Notes: generated from the letters alone by a model not told the origin. A stretch of 64,000 nt of DNA from Raffaelea ambrosiae (GCA_002778195.1 PCDI01000007.1:791127-855126); one strand, 5' to 3'. Positions 24,499-36,421 are shown, numbered from the stretch's first letter. A program made the numbers and translations.

Positions 24499-24942
24499 CT
24501 AGTACAACACAAAGTTTTGAGTCCTCGTCTCATCCTGCAGTGTGGCTTCAGGATGCGGCACCGAGTTCCTTTCAAACAGACCCCCCTGGCAAGGAAGTCT
24601 CATGGGAGAAATGGGCGCCCATGAAAAGCCAGAGGTTGGCTCGGACACGAGCTGGTTGATGATGTAGGCAGCCCAAAATTGACGGCGGTTCAATTCGTTC
24701 ACGAGCGTACTCCCCCGGTTTTCAAATTCGTGAGGGGAATAGACAAGCCGCAGATGAATGAGGGCATTGCCCTGGTGGACAATGGACCTTTGCCAGTTGC
24801 CTTGTCCGTATCGGCAAAGACACAGCATGGTGAAGGAGACGACTTTGTCTTCCTCGGGGACTTCAGCTTCTTTGAAGAGCAGCTTGGATGCCTGTTCGGC
24901 CCATTCTTTGGAGAACCCATTTTGTCTCCATGTGCCACTCAT
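24499..24942 (-). pseudogene. Fragment of a fungal-specific transcription factor domain
   Basis: A 147-codon open frame resembles the middle homology region of Zn2Cys6 regulators: SKLLFKEAEVPEEDKVVSFT, CRYGQGNWQRSIVHQGNALI, NRRQFWAAYIINQLVSEP and ISPMRLPCQGGLFERNS, comparable to the family's RR.FW..F..DR......P and LP..E..FE motifs. There is no zinc cluster upstream and no remaining C-terminal part, so it is probably a relic. It lies in AT-rich DNA 0.3 kb from the M3 peptidase gene. Confidence 0.55.
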
Positions 24943-25249
24943 GTTAGATGATTGATGAGAGCTAAGAAGGCAGTACAACAGGGATGCCCTTTGGGGGCCT
25001 AGGGGTGCCTTTCAAGTCACACCCAAAAGCTTTGCGAGCTGATAAAATCAACAGAGAACATAATTCGTATCAATGAGACCGAAAGACGAATTCTGTCACT
25101 TTTTTCTATCTCACATGCATACCTTAGGTAAGCAATGCAAATCCTTCTCCGATAAAAAGGTGTGTTTTGAATCAGATGGGGGTTGAACACGTTCTTCTTC
25201 TCATCTAAACATTACCGACTGTCGTCAGCTGGTATCCACAAGCGTCCAC
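24943..25249. other. Short spacer / M3 peptidase promoter
   Basis: About 300 bp upstream of the M3 peptidase start. Nothing beyond a probable promoter is seen. Confidence 0.4.
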
Positions 25250-27623
25250 ATGGCTGCATCAAAGCCCGTCCAGGGCCTCCCGGAGCTGATCAAGGCCGCA
25301 GACGTCCCTGTGGTGGCACAGACCATTATCAGCAACTATCGCGCTGTGCGCGATAATGTCGCCCACAACGTACAGCCGACGACGGCCTGCTTTGCTAACG
25401 TGATCCGGCCGTTGATCGAGGTCGGGAACAACAACCAGGGCCAGATTTCTATGATTGCCATGTTGCGCTATGTTTCGCCTGACAAGGCCGCCCGGGACGC
25501 ATCCGAAGAGGCCCTGCGAATGTTCTCTCGGAGCGAGGCTGAGTTCACTGCTCGGCAAGACCTCTATCTACTGATCAAGGCCGTCAGTGACCGTGCCGAG
25601 CCGCTGGATGTCGAGTCGCAAAAGTACGTGGACGAGCTCCTACAGGACTTCACCCGGTGCGGACATGGCACATTGGAGCCGGAACAGATCAGGCAATACC
25701 TAGATTCGCGCAACGCCATCGACCAGCTACGCCGCAAATTTACCAGGAACATTATGGACTGCGCAGACGGTCTGCGTCTGGGCGAGGATGCCGACCTTCG
25801 CGGACTCTCGGACGCCGACCTGCAGCGTTTCCGCGACGAGACAACGGGCGGGTACTTTATTCCGTTTCGCAGAAGCGACATTGCCAATGTTCTGAAGTAC
25901 GCCGAGAACCCGGCGATTCGGAAGCAGCTCTACATGGCCAACAACATGAAGCTGCACGAGAATGTCGCCATTTTTCGGGACGTCATCCTGCGCCGCGACA
26001 GCAACGCGCGCATGCTGGGCTATCCGAGCCACGCGGCTTTCCGCCTCGAGAAGCGCGTGGCCAAGACGACAGCCTGGGTATATCAGCTCCTGCAGCAGCT
26101 GCAAGATGTCCTTCTGCCACAGGGAAAGGCAGAAATGGATTTGTTGCTGGCCCGGAAGCGGGAATATTTGAGGTCCAACGTGGACTATGTCGATGATCAC
26201 CCAGAGATTATGCCGCCGTGGGACTTAAAGTTCTATACGCGCCTGGCCGAGGAGGAGGTTAACGTCCAGCATGAAAAGATTGCAGAGTATTTCCCACTGC
26301 AGCACACTGTCAGCAGGATGCTGGATCTGTTTGCCGATTGTCTCCAGCTGCGGTTCGAGCGAGTCGCGCCGGAACAGCTGGCGCCCGTCAGCTGGCACCC
26401 AGACGTCGAGGCCTGGGCTGTGTGGGACGAGGCTGAGGACAAGGATGTCCAGGCGGTGGATGGCGGCTTTGTCGGATATCTCTATGTCGACCTTCTCGCC
26501 AGGGAGAACAAATATCGAGGCTCCCAGGATGCCAATCTACAAGGCGTAAGTTCCCAATCTCCTCTATCCGAAATAGAGACTTGCTAAAACGCCATCAAAG
26601 TCGTATCTCAGAAGCGACGGAAGCCGAGTATATCCTGCCACTCTGCTCATGTGCAGTTTCCCACGGCCTACAACCACGACATGTCCTCTTTTACAGCATA
26701 GAGAGGTCGTGTCTCTCTTTCATGGTATGGGATCTGTGCTCCTGTCTTCCTCTTATTACACTAACGGCCCTCTGCCTCCAGAGCTCGGACATGGTATCCA
26801 CGATCTCGTGGCACGAACACAGTACGTTCGCTTCCACGGATGGCGGGCACCGCCAGACTTTTGCGAGGCCCCGAGCGTGATGCTGGAAAACTGGTGCTGG
26901 CTTAAAGACGAGCTTCAGCGTATGAGCTGCCACTACACCAGCCTGGACCCAGAATGGCGCAAGGACTGGCAGTTGCACCATCCAGGGGAGTTGGAGCCCG
27001 CGGTGCAGATCCCCGACGCGCTACTAGAACCTCTCATCCAGAGCCGGAATCACAACAAGGCCCTGTGGTACTTGGGCCAACTGTGGGTGGATATGCACTT
27101 TACGCTTGACGCTCTACTGCCATGCCCATCTAGCTAACCCCGAATCCCCCATTTTCCCATAGGTCTGTTTCCTACTTTGATATGGCCGTGCACGACGTGC
27201 CTTCACACGCGGCAGCTGAATCGCTGGATCCGACAGCGCTCTACAACGACATGGAAGAGAAGTTCCTGCTGCAGCCTATTCCCGACGAGGCCGATAAGGG
27301 ACACCCCCACGTCCATTTTGGCCATCTCCTCTCCGGATATGATGCGGGGTACTACTCCTATCTCAGGTTTGTGCTTCGTCACCCCTGATTCGATATCCGG
27401 ACATTCTGTCCTGCTGACCCCAGACAGCGCACACGTATTTGCCGCGGACATGTTTGAGTCTGCGTTTTCCGCTGACCCGAGGTCACACTCGGCCTGGAAC
27501 CGGTATCGGGCAGGCATCCTCGGATATGGTGGCAGCCGTGACGAGCTGTTGATTCTGCGTGAATTCATTGGACGGCCGCCGAGTCCAGAGGCGCTTCTTC
27601 GGAGACTGCGGATGCCACTATGA
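25250..27623 (+). CDS. M3-family metallopeptidase (thimet oligopeptidase-like)
   Basis: Five exons: join(25250..26545,26601..26724,26782..27082,27163..27366,27428..27623), 706 aa, the usual length for saccharolysin/thimet oligopeptidase. The second intron splits the Glu codon of the zinc motif. Joined, residues 473-477 read HELGH, within SLFHELGHGIHDLVARTQYV. The third zinc ligand E502 (DFCEAPSVMLENWCW) sits 25 residues downstream of the second His, as in the family. Other family segments are GGFVGYLYVDLLARENKY, SVSYFDMAVHDV and GHLLSGYDAGYYSYL. Such enzymes cleave short peptides in the cytosol or mitochondria. The sequence after GFVGYLYVDLL departs from the usual core (cysteine-rich SFPRPTTTTCPL), so it may be a divergent paralogue. 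Confidence 0.93.
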
Positions 27624-27979
27624 TGGAAACTCTCAGGTGTCCAAGACATGGCCAAACGGGATTGGCTATGTCGACGCACAAGGCCGCGTCTCCGAGTCGG
27701 CTGACATCCGGCGCACCGACGTCGTCCGCAGGGTCGAGAGGCGTGCCCGGACAATCATGGGCTGGCGTAACAATAGCATCGCCGTACAGCCCCTCCGGCT
27801 GCGCGATTCTTGGATGGAATACAAAGTACAGTGCTAAATTTGGCCTTATTTCTGTTTTGATATTCATTGCAAGATAGTCATTTGCTGTCCGATTCAAAAC
27901 TTGACCTGCTCCCAACCTATGGCTCCGTAAGATACTCCGTACTCTATAAAGCGCAAGGATATATGCTGCCTTTTTTACA
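27624..27979. other. Spacer
   Basis: 3' flank of the peptidase gene. No gene is supported. Confidence 0.4.
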
Positions 27980-28333
27980 GACTGGATTAGTCCAGACGGC
28001 GACGTTGGCGAGCCAGCCAAAATTTTGCAGCGTGCGGATCTGACCGGTAAAGAAGCCGACATGGGCCCAGACGAGACAGTAGATGCAAAAGTTTAGGCGA
28101 AACTTGGTGGCCCGTGAGAGGGCCTCGCCGTTGGAGATGGCAATGATGCCGACGTTGAGTAGCAGTCAGACGGACTGGAGAAAGTTAAAGAGATAGCGCA
28201 TTCAGGGTCCGTACGGGCGACAGCCGAGATCGCTAAAGCTGCGGATGGGATACTGGTACGAGTCGAGGCCCATGAACACGTCCCACAGGAGGTATCCCGA
28301 GTAGCCGGCGAGGGCTATGATGTCTGTGATTGA
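27980..28333 (-). pseudogene. Relic of an amino-acid transporter (Aa_trans family)
   Basis: Reading the minus strand gives hydrophobic permease-like sequence: TDIIALAGYSGYLLWDVFMG, LDSYQYPIRSFSDLG, ISNGEALSRATKFRLNFCI and GQIRTLQNFGWLANVAVW. This order and wording is that of fungal neutral amino-acid permeases (PF01490-type). Two in-frame TGA stops (28202-28204 and 28166-28168) and the absence of both ends show it is dead. A weakly open stretch on the same strand at about 28610-28750 might be its N-terminus, but that is not secure. Confidence 0.65.
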
Positions 28334-28971
28334 ATTACACACTAATAAAAGAAACACAACAGTTCTTTAGAATATATTTCCGGTTTGTTGTCCGTCAAGT
28401 CCCTCTGTTTCAAGGGGTTTCTTATTTTTGGCTTTTTGAAGCCTCTGGAATTTTGTTCTTGACATTTCTACAAAATACAGTAAACACTTGTGTCAAGGCA
28501 ACCGTGGGGCACCCTTGGACTTGTAGGCTTTATACTTGTAGTCTGGCCGGTAAGAGCTGTACATGACGTCCTGAAAACTTTGGATAAAAAAAGTCAGCAT
28601 TCGTACGTTCAATGTGGGGAATGACACGGCCACAATGTACCGGCTGAGGGGGGTCTACGGCTACAACTGGTGCCTCGGCAAGTGGCAGTTGGCTCTCGTC
28701 CAACTTGTACCGCCGAAAGCGATTTACAACTTTCTCATAAATACCAGACTATGAGTCTATTGTCCAAGTTTTCTAAGAGTTGAATATGATGAACATTAAA
28801 CACATGTACCTTCACTACCGGAGGACTACCTTGTAATGACATATATATCAATTGTACCATCAACTTCACCTTGGCGAGACCCCACCGTGGACACCACTAA
28901 CACTCCCATCCCAAACCCGGCGTTGCCCTCTTCGCCGTCTTTACCGTCCTAGTAACAATACTCGTACGAAA
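28334..28971. other. AT-rich spacer
   Basis: Separates the permease relic from the next gene. Apart from the possible N-terminal remnant mentioned for the permease, nothing is recognised. Confidence 0.4.
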
Positions 28972-29367
28972 TCACTTCTTGGTCTCCGTGGTGATGTCGT
29001 CCTCGCTATCGTCTTCAATCTTCTTCGGTTGCGGATGTTGCGGCGGGAACTTCATGCCGCGGTTCGCGTCTCTCGATTCAGAGCCGGGGCCCCAGCCGCC
29101 ATAACCAAATCCGGTCGCCGCCCCTGCTAGTCCCGGGGCCGCACCTAGTGTGACTTTTCCGGCAAGTTGGTTTTTGCCGACGCCAGGCGTATGGTCAGCC
29201 CACCCGTTGATCTCCTCTCGAGTCATGCCGAGGTATTTTTCGTAATCGGCTTCGGGGATGGGTTTCTCTTTCTTCATGTTTTTCCACTGCTGCCACAGAG
29301 AAGGCTTTGATTCCGTGGTGCCGCCGAGACCGGTTGCTGAAGAGTCTTTCTTCTTAAGGATGGGCAT
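28972..29367 (-). CDS. Small conserved fungal hypothetical protein
   Basis: A single exon of 131 aa from ATG to stop. It is hydrophilic, with a Lys-rich start (MPILKKKDSS). The central segment YEKYLGMTREEINGWADHTP runs into GVGKNQLAGKVTLGAAPGLA and a Gly-rich stretch (GFGYGGWGPGSESRDANRGM), before an acidic and Lys-rich tail. I believe related small proteins with the 'E-I-N-x-W-A-D..PGVGKNQ' and 'GYGGWGP' segments occur across ascomycetes, but I cannot name a function. No TM segment or signal peptide is seen. Confidence 0.7.
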   Translation of the reverse strand: MPILKKKDSSATGLGGTTESKPSLWQQWKNMKKEKPIPEADYEKYLGMTREEINGWADHTPGVGKNQLAGKVTLGAAPGLAGAATGFGYGGWGPGSESRDANRGMKFPPQHPQPKKIEDDSEDDITTETKK

Positions 29368-30744
29368 GGTTTAATAAAAAGCAGGAGTTTAGTAAAGTAT
29401 GGCACGTTGGCTTTCAAGTTCGGGGAGATATGGTCGCGATGGAGCACGTATTTTTAAGCATAAACATTTGGACAATCCACAATTAGCCAAGAGAGGGAAA
29501 CCAGAGCCTTTAAAAAGCTTGTCATTAAGCCAAGTAGATCTGCCCGTTCTGTGCCCCGAGGCTTATGCTGTGGCACATGCTCACTACTGTCGAGTTTTAA
29601 AGTGGGACCACAAGCGAGGCGGTCACTTTGAACCAATAGAACTTTACAAAGGCATCAAAACACAGCCACCTTCGTCACAGGTTGTTAGTTATTGGGTGAA
29701 ACGGAAACTAGGCATTCTTATCGGGCCGCGTCTTTCCAAAATGGTCGTCGGTCAGCGTGACTGCAAGGCAACTTGGGCTGGGGTTGCCGCTAGAGGAATG
29801 AGGGGTAGATGTACGAGGTCTCGTCATAGCGAGTTCATGGTGGTCTAGACTTCAGCCTCTGCTGCTGTGAGTAAGTCTTCCTTAACAATGTCAGTTTTTG
29901 TTACGTCATGAGCCGCATGCGTGTTCGTATGGGAAGAAATGGCTTGTAGTGAAGGGCTCCGTAAGAGAACGCTTTGATGGGTGGTAAGATTCGAAAACGA
30001 TCGAGAAAACGATACTTCCCGGTGTCGGACGAATTACACCCGTAGATGGGCCCAATGTATACTTAAATATATATACTAAGACATGAGCCCAATAGTGATA
30101 AGCTCAAGTCCACGTGAGCAGCTTCTCAGTCGACTTTGAATGTCCTCTAGAGCATAGCATCATACACTGTAACCTGTCCTTTGATTTCATCCTTAAGCGG
30201 TTAGCTATAGTGGATGCCGGTCTAGAAGAAGCTACTGCTGTGTTAAACCAGACCTGGATTCTTTGAATTTCCAGACGCAATCATTGGGTTGATTTCTCAC
30301 CTTTTTCGGGCTTCCTTTGTGGAAGCAGCGTTTCGGTAGCGAATTTGGAGAAGCTTGAATGGTGCCTTGACTTACAGCTGAGCTGTGTAGGGTAACGTGA
30401 TCGTCTTGGGGAATATGTTACCGCTTCTGCCCGTAATCTTGGGGTAGGTCGGACTGATACAGTCATTTCGCTCCCGGTATTCATTATCAAATGCGCACGA
30501 TATCAATACAAGGAGAGACGACGATCAGCGATATAGTGCAGACAACGAGGGTCGGGACCGCAGGCAATTGGTCTCTGATTCTATAGTCATGTTTCTATAG
30601 AATATGCTTATCCCACGAAGCCCACTTTGCTGTACCCCTTGAGCAACTGATGGCAGACCAGGTCTGCCCAGCGGAATGGACCAGTTGTTGAAACGGGTCG
30701 CCATATGAGCTTCCCTGGCCGCCGGCTTCGACGAGGGGATGAAC
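29368..30744. other. Intergenic region
   Basis: No gene is recognised. A 149-codon open frame starts at 29399, divergent from the small conserved gene. It has no recognisable motif and lies in that gene's promoter, so it is not called. Confidence 0.45.
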
Positions 30745-32446
30745 CTATTTCTTGTTTGAAACGTCTATTAAACATGGTCAGCACCAGCACTATTCTCTCA
30801 CTGTAGAGGTGACGTCTGGTGAACGTACTGAATTGAAAGTGGATGATGTCGCCGTCTTGGACAACCTGGGCGAACATAAGAGTCAGCAGTAGCAGCAGCA
30901 TCAGGAGACGGGGTCTGAGTGAGCACTTACATAAGACTTTCCTTCTTGTCGGTACTTTCCAGCAGCCTTGATCGGGGCCATGGACTTGCCGCCTTCGCAG
31001 AGATCGTGAAAGTCTTGGTAGGCAACCACCTCGGCCTTGATGAAGCCCCTCTCAAAGTCGCTGTGAATGGCTCCTGCAGCTTGCGGTGCCAGGCAGCCGC
31101 CGGGAATCGTCCAGCATCTGACCTCCTTCTCGCCGGCTACGTATAAGTTAGCACGGAAGTCCAATTCACCCCTGGGGTGGCAAAGAGGGGCGAGCATACC
31201 GGTGAAGTAGTATTGCAGACCGAGCTTGGTGAAGCCCTCGGTGATGATCTTGTCCAGTTTTGACTTGACCTTGGATTCCTTGAGGAAACTGGCCAAGGCA
31301 TCTGGGTCGTCCTTCATGCTGTGGAGCTTCTCTTCAAACTCGATGGAGAAGGGGACAATGTCTCGGGGGACTCCTCCGTGCTCGGTGACCCACTTGGCAA
31401 TGGCCGGCAGATACTTGCTCTTCTGTCTGAGGTAATCCTTCATGGTCAAGTTGACGAGGTAGATGACTGGCTTGGTGGTGATGAGCTGTATCTTCTCGTT
31501 GATGAGTGCAATCTCAGCCGGCGTCCAGGTTCCGTCTCTGACTGGCTTGCCCTTCTCCAGCATCTAACACGATTGTGAGCATGTTGAAAACCAACACCAA
31601 AATAGAAAAATTATGGACTCACTTCTCGGATCTTTGTCGTCGTCTCGGTGAAGAGAGGCAGCATCTTGTACTTGCCACCCGCCTTCTTGACGATTGCCTC
31701 CTCGGCCACGATTGCCTTCTCCAGAATGTCTACGACAAGGGTTAACTAGCTGGCGTCGAGGCGAGTCCGGAGGGCAGTACAAACCGAGATCCTTCATGCA
31801 CAGCTCGCTTTGGATGGTATCTAGAAGCCGCAATGGTCAATTTTGGATCGCAAGGGAAGACTGGGGCCAAAAAGGTTTACCCAAGTCCCGCACGGGATCG
31901 ATCGAGTCGTCGACGTGCAAAACTTCATCGTTGTCGAATGCTCTGTCATGAAGTCTGGGTCAGTGTGAAGACACGGCAATTTGACCCATGGATACTGTGT
32001 ACCTGACAATGTGGAACATGCCGTCCACGGCCTGGATATGTGACAAAAAGGCATTTCCGAGACCCGCTCCTTGGGAAGCACCCCTGATCAGTCCAGCAAT
32101 GTCGGTGACCTGCAGGTATGGTGGGTACATGGAAGGCGGCTTCCAGAGGTCACAGAGAAAGTCCTACATGTATCGTCCGTTTCAGCCAATCGTCGGGGAG
32201 GCGTCTTCCTGGCAGAGTGTCTCGACTTACATAGCGAGCGTCGGGAACCGCACATCTCGCCTCATTGGGCTCAATGGTACAGAAGGGATAGTTCTCAGCC
32301 GCGGCGCTCTGCTCAGTCAAGAGGTTGAACAGACTCGACTTTCCCACGTTGGGCAGGCCAACGCATCCCATCTTCAGGTTCTTGCGAACCCTACCAAAAG
32401 CAACAACATTGTCCTTGACAGGTTCAACAGCCTTCTTGGGGGGCAT
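30745..32446 (-). CDS. OLA1: OLA1/YchF-type Obg-like ATPase
   Basis: Nine exons: complement(join(30745..30764,30829..30865,30931..31136,31200..31563,31623..31729,31785..31820,31881..31942,32003..32163,32231..32446)), 402 aa. Walker [10 protein letters not shown] is at residues 30-38, the G3-like [20 protein letters not shown] follows, and the G4 position reads NLTMKD instead of the NKxD of GTPases, as expected for the ATP-preferring YchF group. The C-terminal TGS domain ends with [20 protein letters not shown] and FNVSNKK. The intron 31137..31199 is 63 nt without a stop, so an unspliced reading also stays open; removing it restores the family's [15 protein letters not shown]. The role in fungi is in translation/stress-related, ribosome-linked functions. 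The last exon is only 20 nt. Confidence 0.94.
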
Positions 32447-32483
32447 GGCGACGGTATTGGTATAGTTCAGCACAATTGAATCT

Positions 32484-32672
32484 TTACACGAGAAGGGTTG
32501 GTCTTTGCAGGTGGAAAGAAGAAACACCTTCTTGGGCAAAACTTTTCAAGATAGGTTTGCCAATCCACTTCGAGGCCCACTTAATAACACGGGTATGCAG
32601 GTAGGCCGCTCCTTGATAGGCTAGATTCCACGCCTTGCCTTCAACTAAACTTCCCTGGATTTGCCCCGCCAT
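32484..32672 (-). CDS. Possible small ORF upstream of OLA1
   Basis: A 62-codon ATG-to-stop frame ends 37 bp before the OLA1 start, on the same strand. It would be either an upstream ORF in the OLA1 leader or an unrelated small gene. The sequence ([20 protein letters not shown], then a Trp/Lys-rich helix-like stretch) looks protein-like, but I recognise no family. Confidence 0.3.
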   Translation of the reverse strand: MAGQIQGSLVEGKAWNLAYQGAAYLHTRVIKWASKWIGKPILKSFAQEGVSSFHLQRPTLLV

Positions 32673-33710
32673 CTGCGCCTGCCATCCCCCGCCTTGTGTT
32701 GCTTTCTCAGGGTCTGCGTGGAGATGCTTAGCGCCTGCGGTGGCCTGTGTGGCGCCTGTGGCGAATTACGACGGTGAAAACGGCGAGTTTCGTCTTTCAT
32801 GATACTTTGGTAACAGGGACGCTAATCAAGAGCCAAGATGGTCTTGGGCCCTGTGAGAGAGCAGTTCAAGCTCAAAGACGTCAAATAGACCTACACACGA
32901 GAAGAAAATGGAAGCAGGGCTCTGATTTGTCTTTCAATGTGTCCCAGGGTGCTTGGGGCGAGCTCAAAAGCCCGTTCCGCGTGACAGAAATGAACATATA
33001 TATATATATATATATAGCTGCAATTGATTAAGCTATAGCTCTTTTGGTAATGGTTGGGACGGATGCATAAGTGCGAGTCGTGGGAAGTGGAAATATGGCA
33101 CAGTAGAGCTGGCACCGAAACAAAGTTCTTGACCATTGTTCCATTGGCAAGAATAGTGATCACCAGAAACTTAAGTCAGCAAACTTAAATTTTGAGGTGC
33201 ATGAACTGGTAGCTCCCACCATAGAATCAATTGGCAACGATGGGCCAGATGAATAAGAAGCAGCGAGCCGAGCTGGAGGCGGCAAAACACAGCCGTTTAA
33301 AATCCGAGTTATAGAAAGATCGTAGTAGCTCTCTATAATGAACGGCCAATGGGGCATTTAGCAAAAATAAGCGCGGACGGGGTGGGGAGAAGGGGGGGAA
33401 CGTGCAGAAAACTGCTTGATAGCACGATATCTGGGCGACTTTGGTGATAGAAGCTATCGACATGGATATACGCGGGAATGGTCGCATTGACAAGTCAACT
33501 GGAGGGGGTTAAGCCGAGAAGGTCACAGTCATCCACTAGATGGGCCTGGTCTGCAGAATAACACAAAATCTTACCATTTCATTGGTTTGTTGCTGGAGGT
33601 GTAGCTATCCGTCTTGGGGAGTGGATTGTGTCTATAGATTGAACAGCATCTTGTGATTTGCCAGATTCCCTGAATTACACAACAAACACCCCCCCAAAAC
33701 AACAGATACC
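32673..33710. other. Intergenic region
   Basis: Contains a (TA)n run at about 32996-33017. No gene is supported. The right end is the promoter side of the SDR gene. Confidence 0.45.
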
Positions 33711-34574
33711 ATGGCACCACCATCTTTCAAGCAGGCCATCCTCGTCGTTGGTGGTGGCCTCGGCATCGGCCTCTGTGTCGTCCGCGAAATTCTCCAGACA
33801 TCGCCCGAGACGGTGAAACTGGTCGTGTTTGGCTTGCACATGGATCCGGTGCTCGCAGCCCTGATGGCGGCACACCCGGGACGTATCGTCAGCGTTCTGG
33901 GCGACGTAACTCTGGCAGCGGACCGGGTCAAGGCCATGAAGGCATGCCAGAAGCACACGGGCGGTCTAGACTCGCTGGTGTACACGGGAGGCACTATGGG
34001 TGCTATTGGGAGGGTGGATTCGCTCGATATTGACAAGTTGAAGACCGTCTACGAAGTCAATGTTTTTGGGCTGATATCTATGGTGAGCCTCTCAAGACAC
34101 ACTCTTGTTATATGCTTTCTGTTAGCTGACATAAAATTTCTTTCTCCTTTTCTTCGTCTTCAGGCACAGCTCTGCTTGCCCGATCTCCGCCAGTCGTCCT
34201 TGGCCAATCCCACCAACCGGGCCTGCGGCAAGCTCATTGCCCTCTCGTCCCGCTGCGACACCGCCGTCGCCTACATGGGCTGGGCCATCTACTGCAGCTC
34301 CAGGGTGACCACCACGCGGTTCCTGGCCGGGTTGGCGCACGAGGAGCGCTGCGTTCATGTGCAAGGTGTCTATCCACATCTGCCACGCACGCACATGCCC
34401 GAGGACACGATTGCGGGGAAGTACTACGGCATTACGGCCAACGAGTGTGCGCTCTTCCGCCCGTGGAGCACACAGGGCGATGCCATCGTGAAGCCGCCGC
34501 AGTGGTGTGGCAGTGCCGTGGCGAAGCTGGCTCTGTGCACAGTCCAGGGGGGGGCAGGTGCTGTATTACGATAA
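33711..34574 (+). CDS. Short-chain dehydrogenase/reductase-like protein with altered active site
   Basis: Two exons, join(33711..34082,34164..34574), 260 aa; intron GTGAGC..CAG, phase 0. The N-terminal Rossmann motif ILVVGGGLGIG replaces the usual TGxxxGIG, and the NNAG region reads LVYTGGTMG. The catalytic region is IALSSRCDTAVAYMGWAIYC, then SSR. The Ser and Tyr are kept, but the Lys of YxxxK is Arg, codon AGG, one transition from AAG. Downstream VQGVYPHLPRTHMPEDTIAG replaces the usual PG.V.T.M. The fold is clearly the classical SDR family (sepiapterin-reductase-like fungal members). Catalysis is doubtful or altered. Substrate unknown. Confidence 0.85.
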   Translation: MAPPSFKQAILVVGGGLGIGLCVVREILQTSPETVKLVVFGLHMDPVLAALMAAHPGRIVSVLGDVTLAADRVKAMKACQKHTGGLDSLVYTGGTMGAIGRVDSLDIDKLKTVYEVNVFGLISMVSLSRHTLVICFLLADIKFLSPFLRLQAQLCLPDLRQSSLANPTNRACGKLIALSSRCDTAVAYMGWAIYCSSRVTTTRFLAGLAHEERCVHVQGVYPHLPRTHMPEDTIAGKYYGITANECALFRPWSTQGDAIVKPPQWCGSAVAKLALCTVQGGAGAVLR

Positions 34575-36421
34575 ACACGTTCCTCGCGCACGGCTGTAGA
34601 GGGATGACAAGGCGTACTGGATTGATACGCCTTCCAGCCATTTGCTGAAAATGAAAAAAAGAATATAATACAAATACATCTCTCACGATCTTAACATATC
34701 AATCACCGTACTTGATAACTTTAAAACAGCTAGAGCGGCCACAGCAATCAGAGAAGACTCTGTGGCTGATTTAGATCGGGAGTCAGTAACACCCCCTTGT
34801 GAAGAGAATTGTTATACGCGCTGGTCTGTGACTCGTCATCCCGAGCTAGGGGCTTTGACGTCACTGAGAAGCACAAGGCAGGTAGCACTGGCACGAACAT
34901 GTCTTCTCAGAACGAGACTGCTGTTGTTATTTTCCAGTGAAATTTTATTGGTAAGGTTTTGTCACTGTTCGTGCTGAAAGTACTTTGTCTCATACACATA
35001 CATGGAGGTCTAGATTTGAAAAGAAACTTGTGAAGGATCAGAGGATGATCTTCTGGAAGCTCTCACAGAACGCCTCGAGATGACAGGTCAACTTTTCACA
35101 CACACACTATTAGTCATAGTCAATAGTTTCGAATAATAGTCTTAGATTCTCAATCGCCGAGAAGACGTCGAATTTTTCAAAAATATCACACACACCAGAC
35201 AGAATGGGTAACTACCTAGCACAATGAGGAACCTAACACAATGAAGAACCTAGCACAATGGGGAACCTAGCACAATGAGGAACCCAGCACCCAAGTCATT
35301 TGTGAAGGGGATGGAAAGGTCACTTTGTCTGCCGATGACAACAAAACAAGGAATATTTACCGCCACCCGGCCATTCCAAGCAAATAATTTCAAAGAGACG
35401 CCTTCGGTCCTTTTTCTCGGCACAAGGTGGAGACATAAGGATTATCTGGCACCGAGACCGACCTCGGAATGAGGCCATGAGATGCTTTTCAGCAAGCATG
35501 CTCAAGTGGAAGGATTGTTCTCCTTGGAGACTCATCACGCCAGTCTTCTCAGTTTCTATCCCAGCCGCATCGGAAGCAGCGGCTACAATGGTGAGAGGGA
35601 TGTGACCCTCTTGGACTAACACATCAGGACTTGCTGTTGTATACAGGCCTTGCACTAGCCCCCCAAGAAAACTCGTTGGTTGTATTCACACAAGGCTGCC
35701 ATCGTTTACTATCAGGGCCACCGAGTCCTGTTCTTACTGCGCCAAGTTACATGACTCGTGTGCGAATCGCACCACCACCGCGGCTCTACCTACCCGAAAT
35801 ATGATTCAAGTCAGTCAAGGTGGTCGCCACTGCGCTGCAGGATTGACCATGAAACTGCACCAGAGGTATTGATCACGGATTGATATGGTCCCACCAATGA
35901 TTCGTTCTGGTGCCCCAGGAGTAGATGTATGGCCCATTGAAACGGTGTGGTAACTGTGGTAGCTATCACGGAAGACTACGTCAGTCGTATGTTGAGACAG
36001 ACCGAAAATTGAATTTTGTTTGTTGCCAGCGAGTATATCAGGGTCCGATCTTGTTGTAAAGTTCGTCGGAATTGACTAGAACAAATCTGAAACCTGGTTA
36101 GGACTACGGCAGTGCACAGAAACAGGATCCTATTGTTTTGTTTTCCCGGAGTTTCCCTCATACTTCCTTGTTTTTAGTCAGATTTCCCACTTGGCGCAGG
36201 CACTAACTAGCATGACAAGTCGAGTTTCCGAATTGGATTACCATCAGGCTACCTTAGTTGCTCCTTCGTTCCTTCGTGCCGTCTGCTACTACCGAGACCG
36301 GCCCCCAACCTTGTGTAGTACAGGGCACCAATGCAGGTTTCTTGCGCCACTGTTCGTACGTGCAGTCTGTTTAATATCACTGATACTCATGGAAGTCTGA
36401 ACCGGATTCCGCAATGGAGTA
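34575..36421. other. Intergenic region
   Basis: About 1.85 kb with no supported gene. It includes the 17-bp tandem repeat at 35216-35290 and a (CA)n run near 35097-35106. Confidence 0.5.
35216..35290. repeat. 17-bp tandem repeat, about 4.4 copies
   Basis: Units ctagcacaatgaggaac at 35216, 35233, 35250 and 35267, differing by 0-2 bases, plus a partial fifth unit. Confidence 0.9.

Noticed and set aside
29399..29848. 149-codon plus-strand frame
   Set aside because: Lies in the promoter of the small conserved gene, with no recognisable domain.
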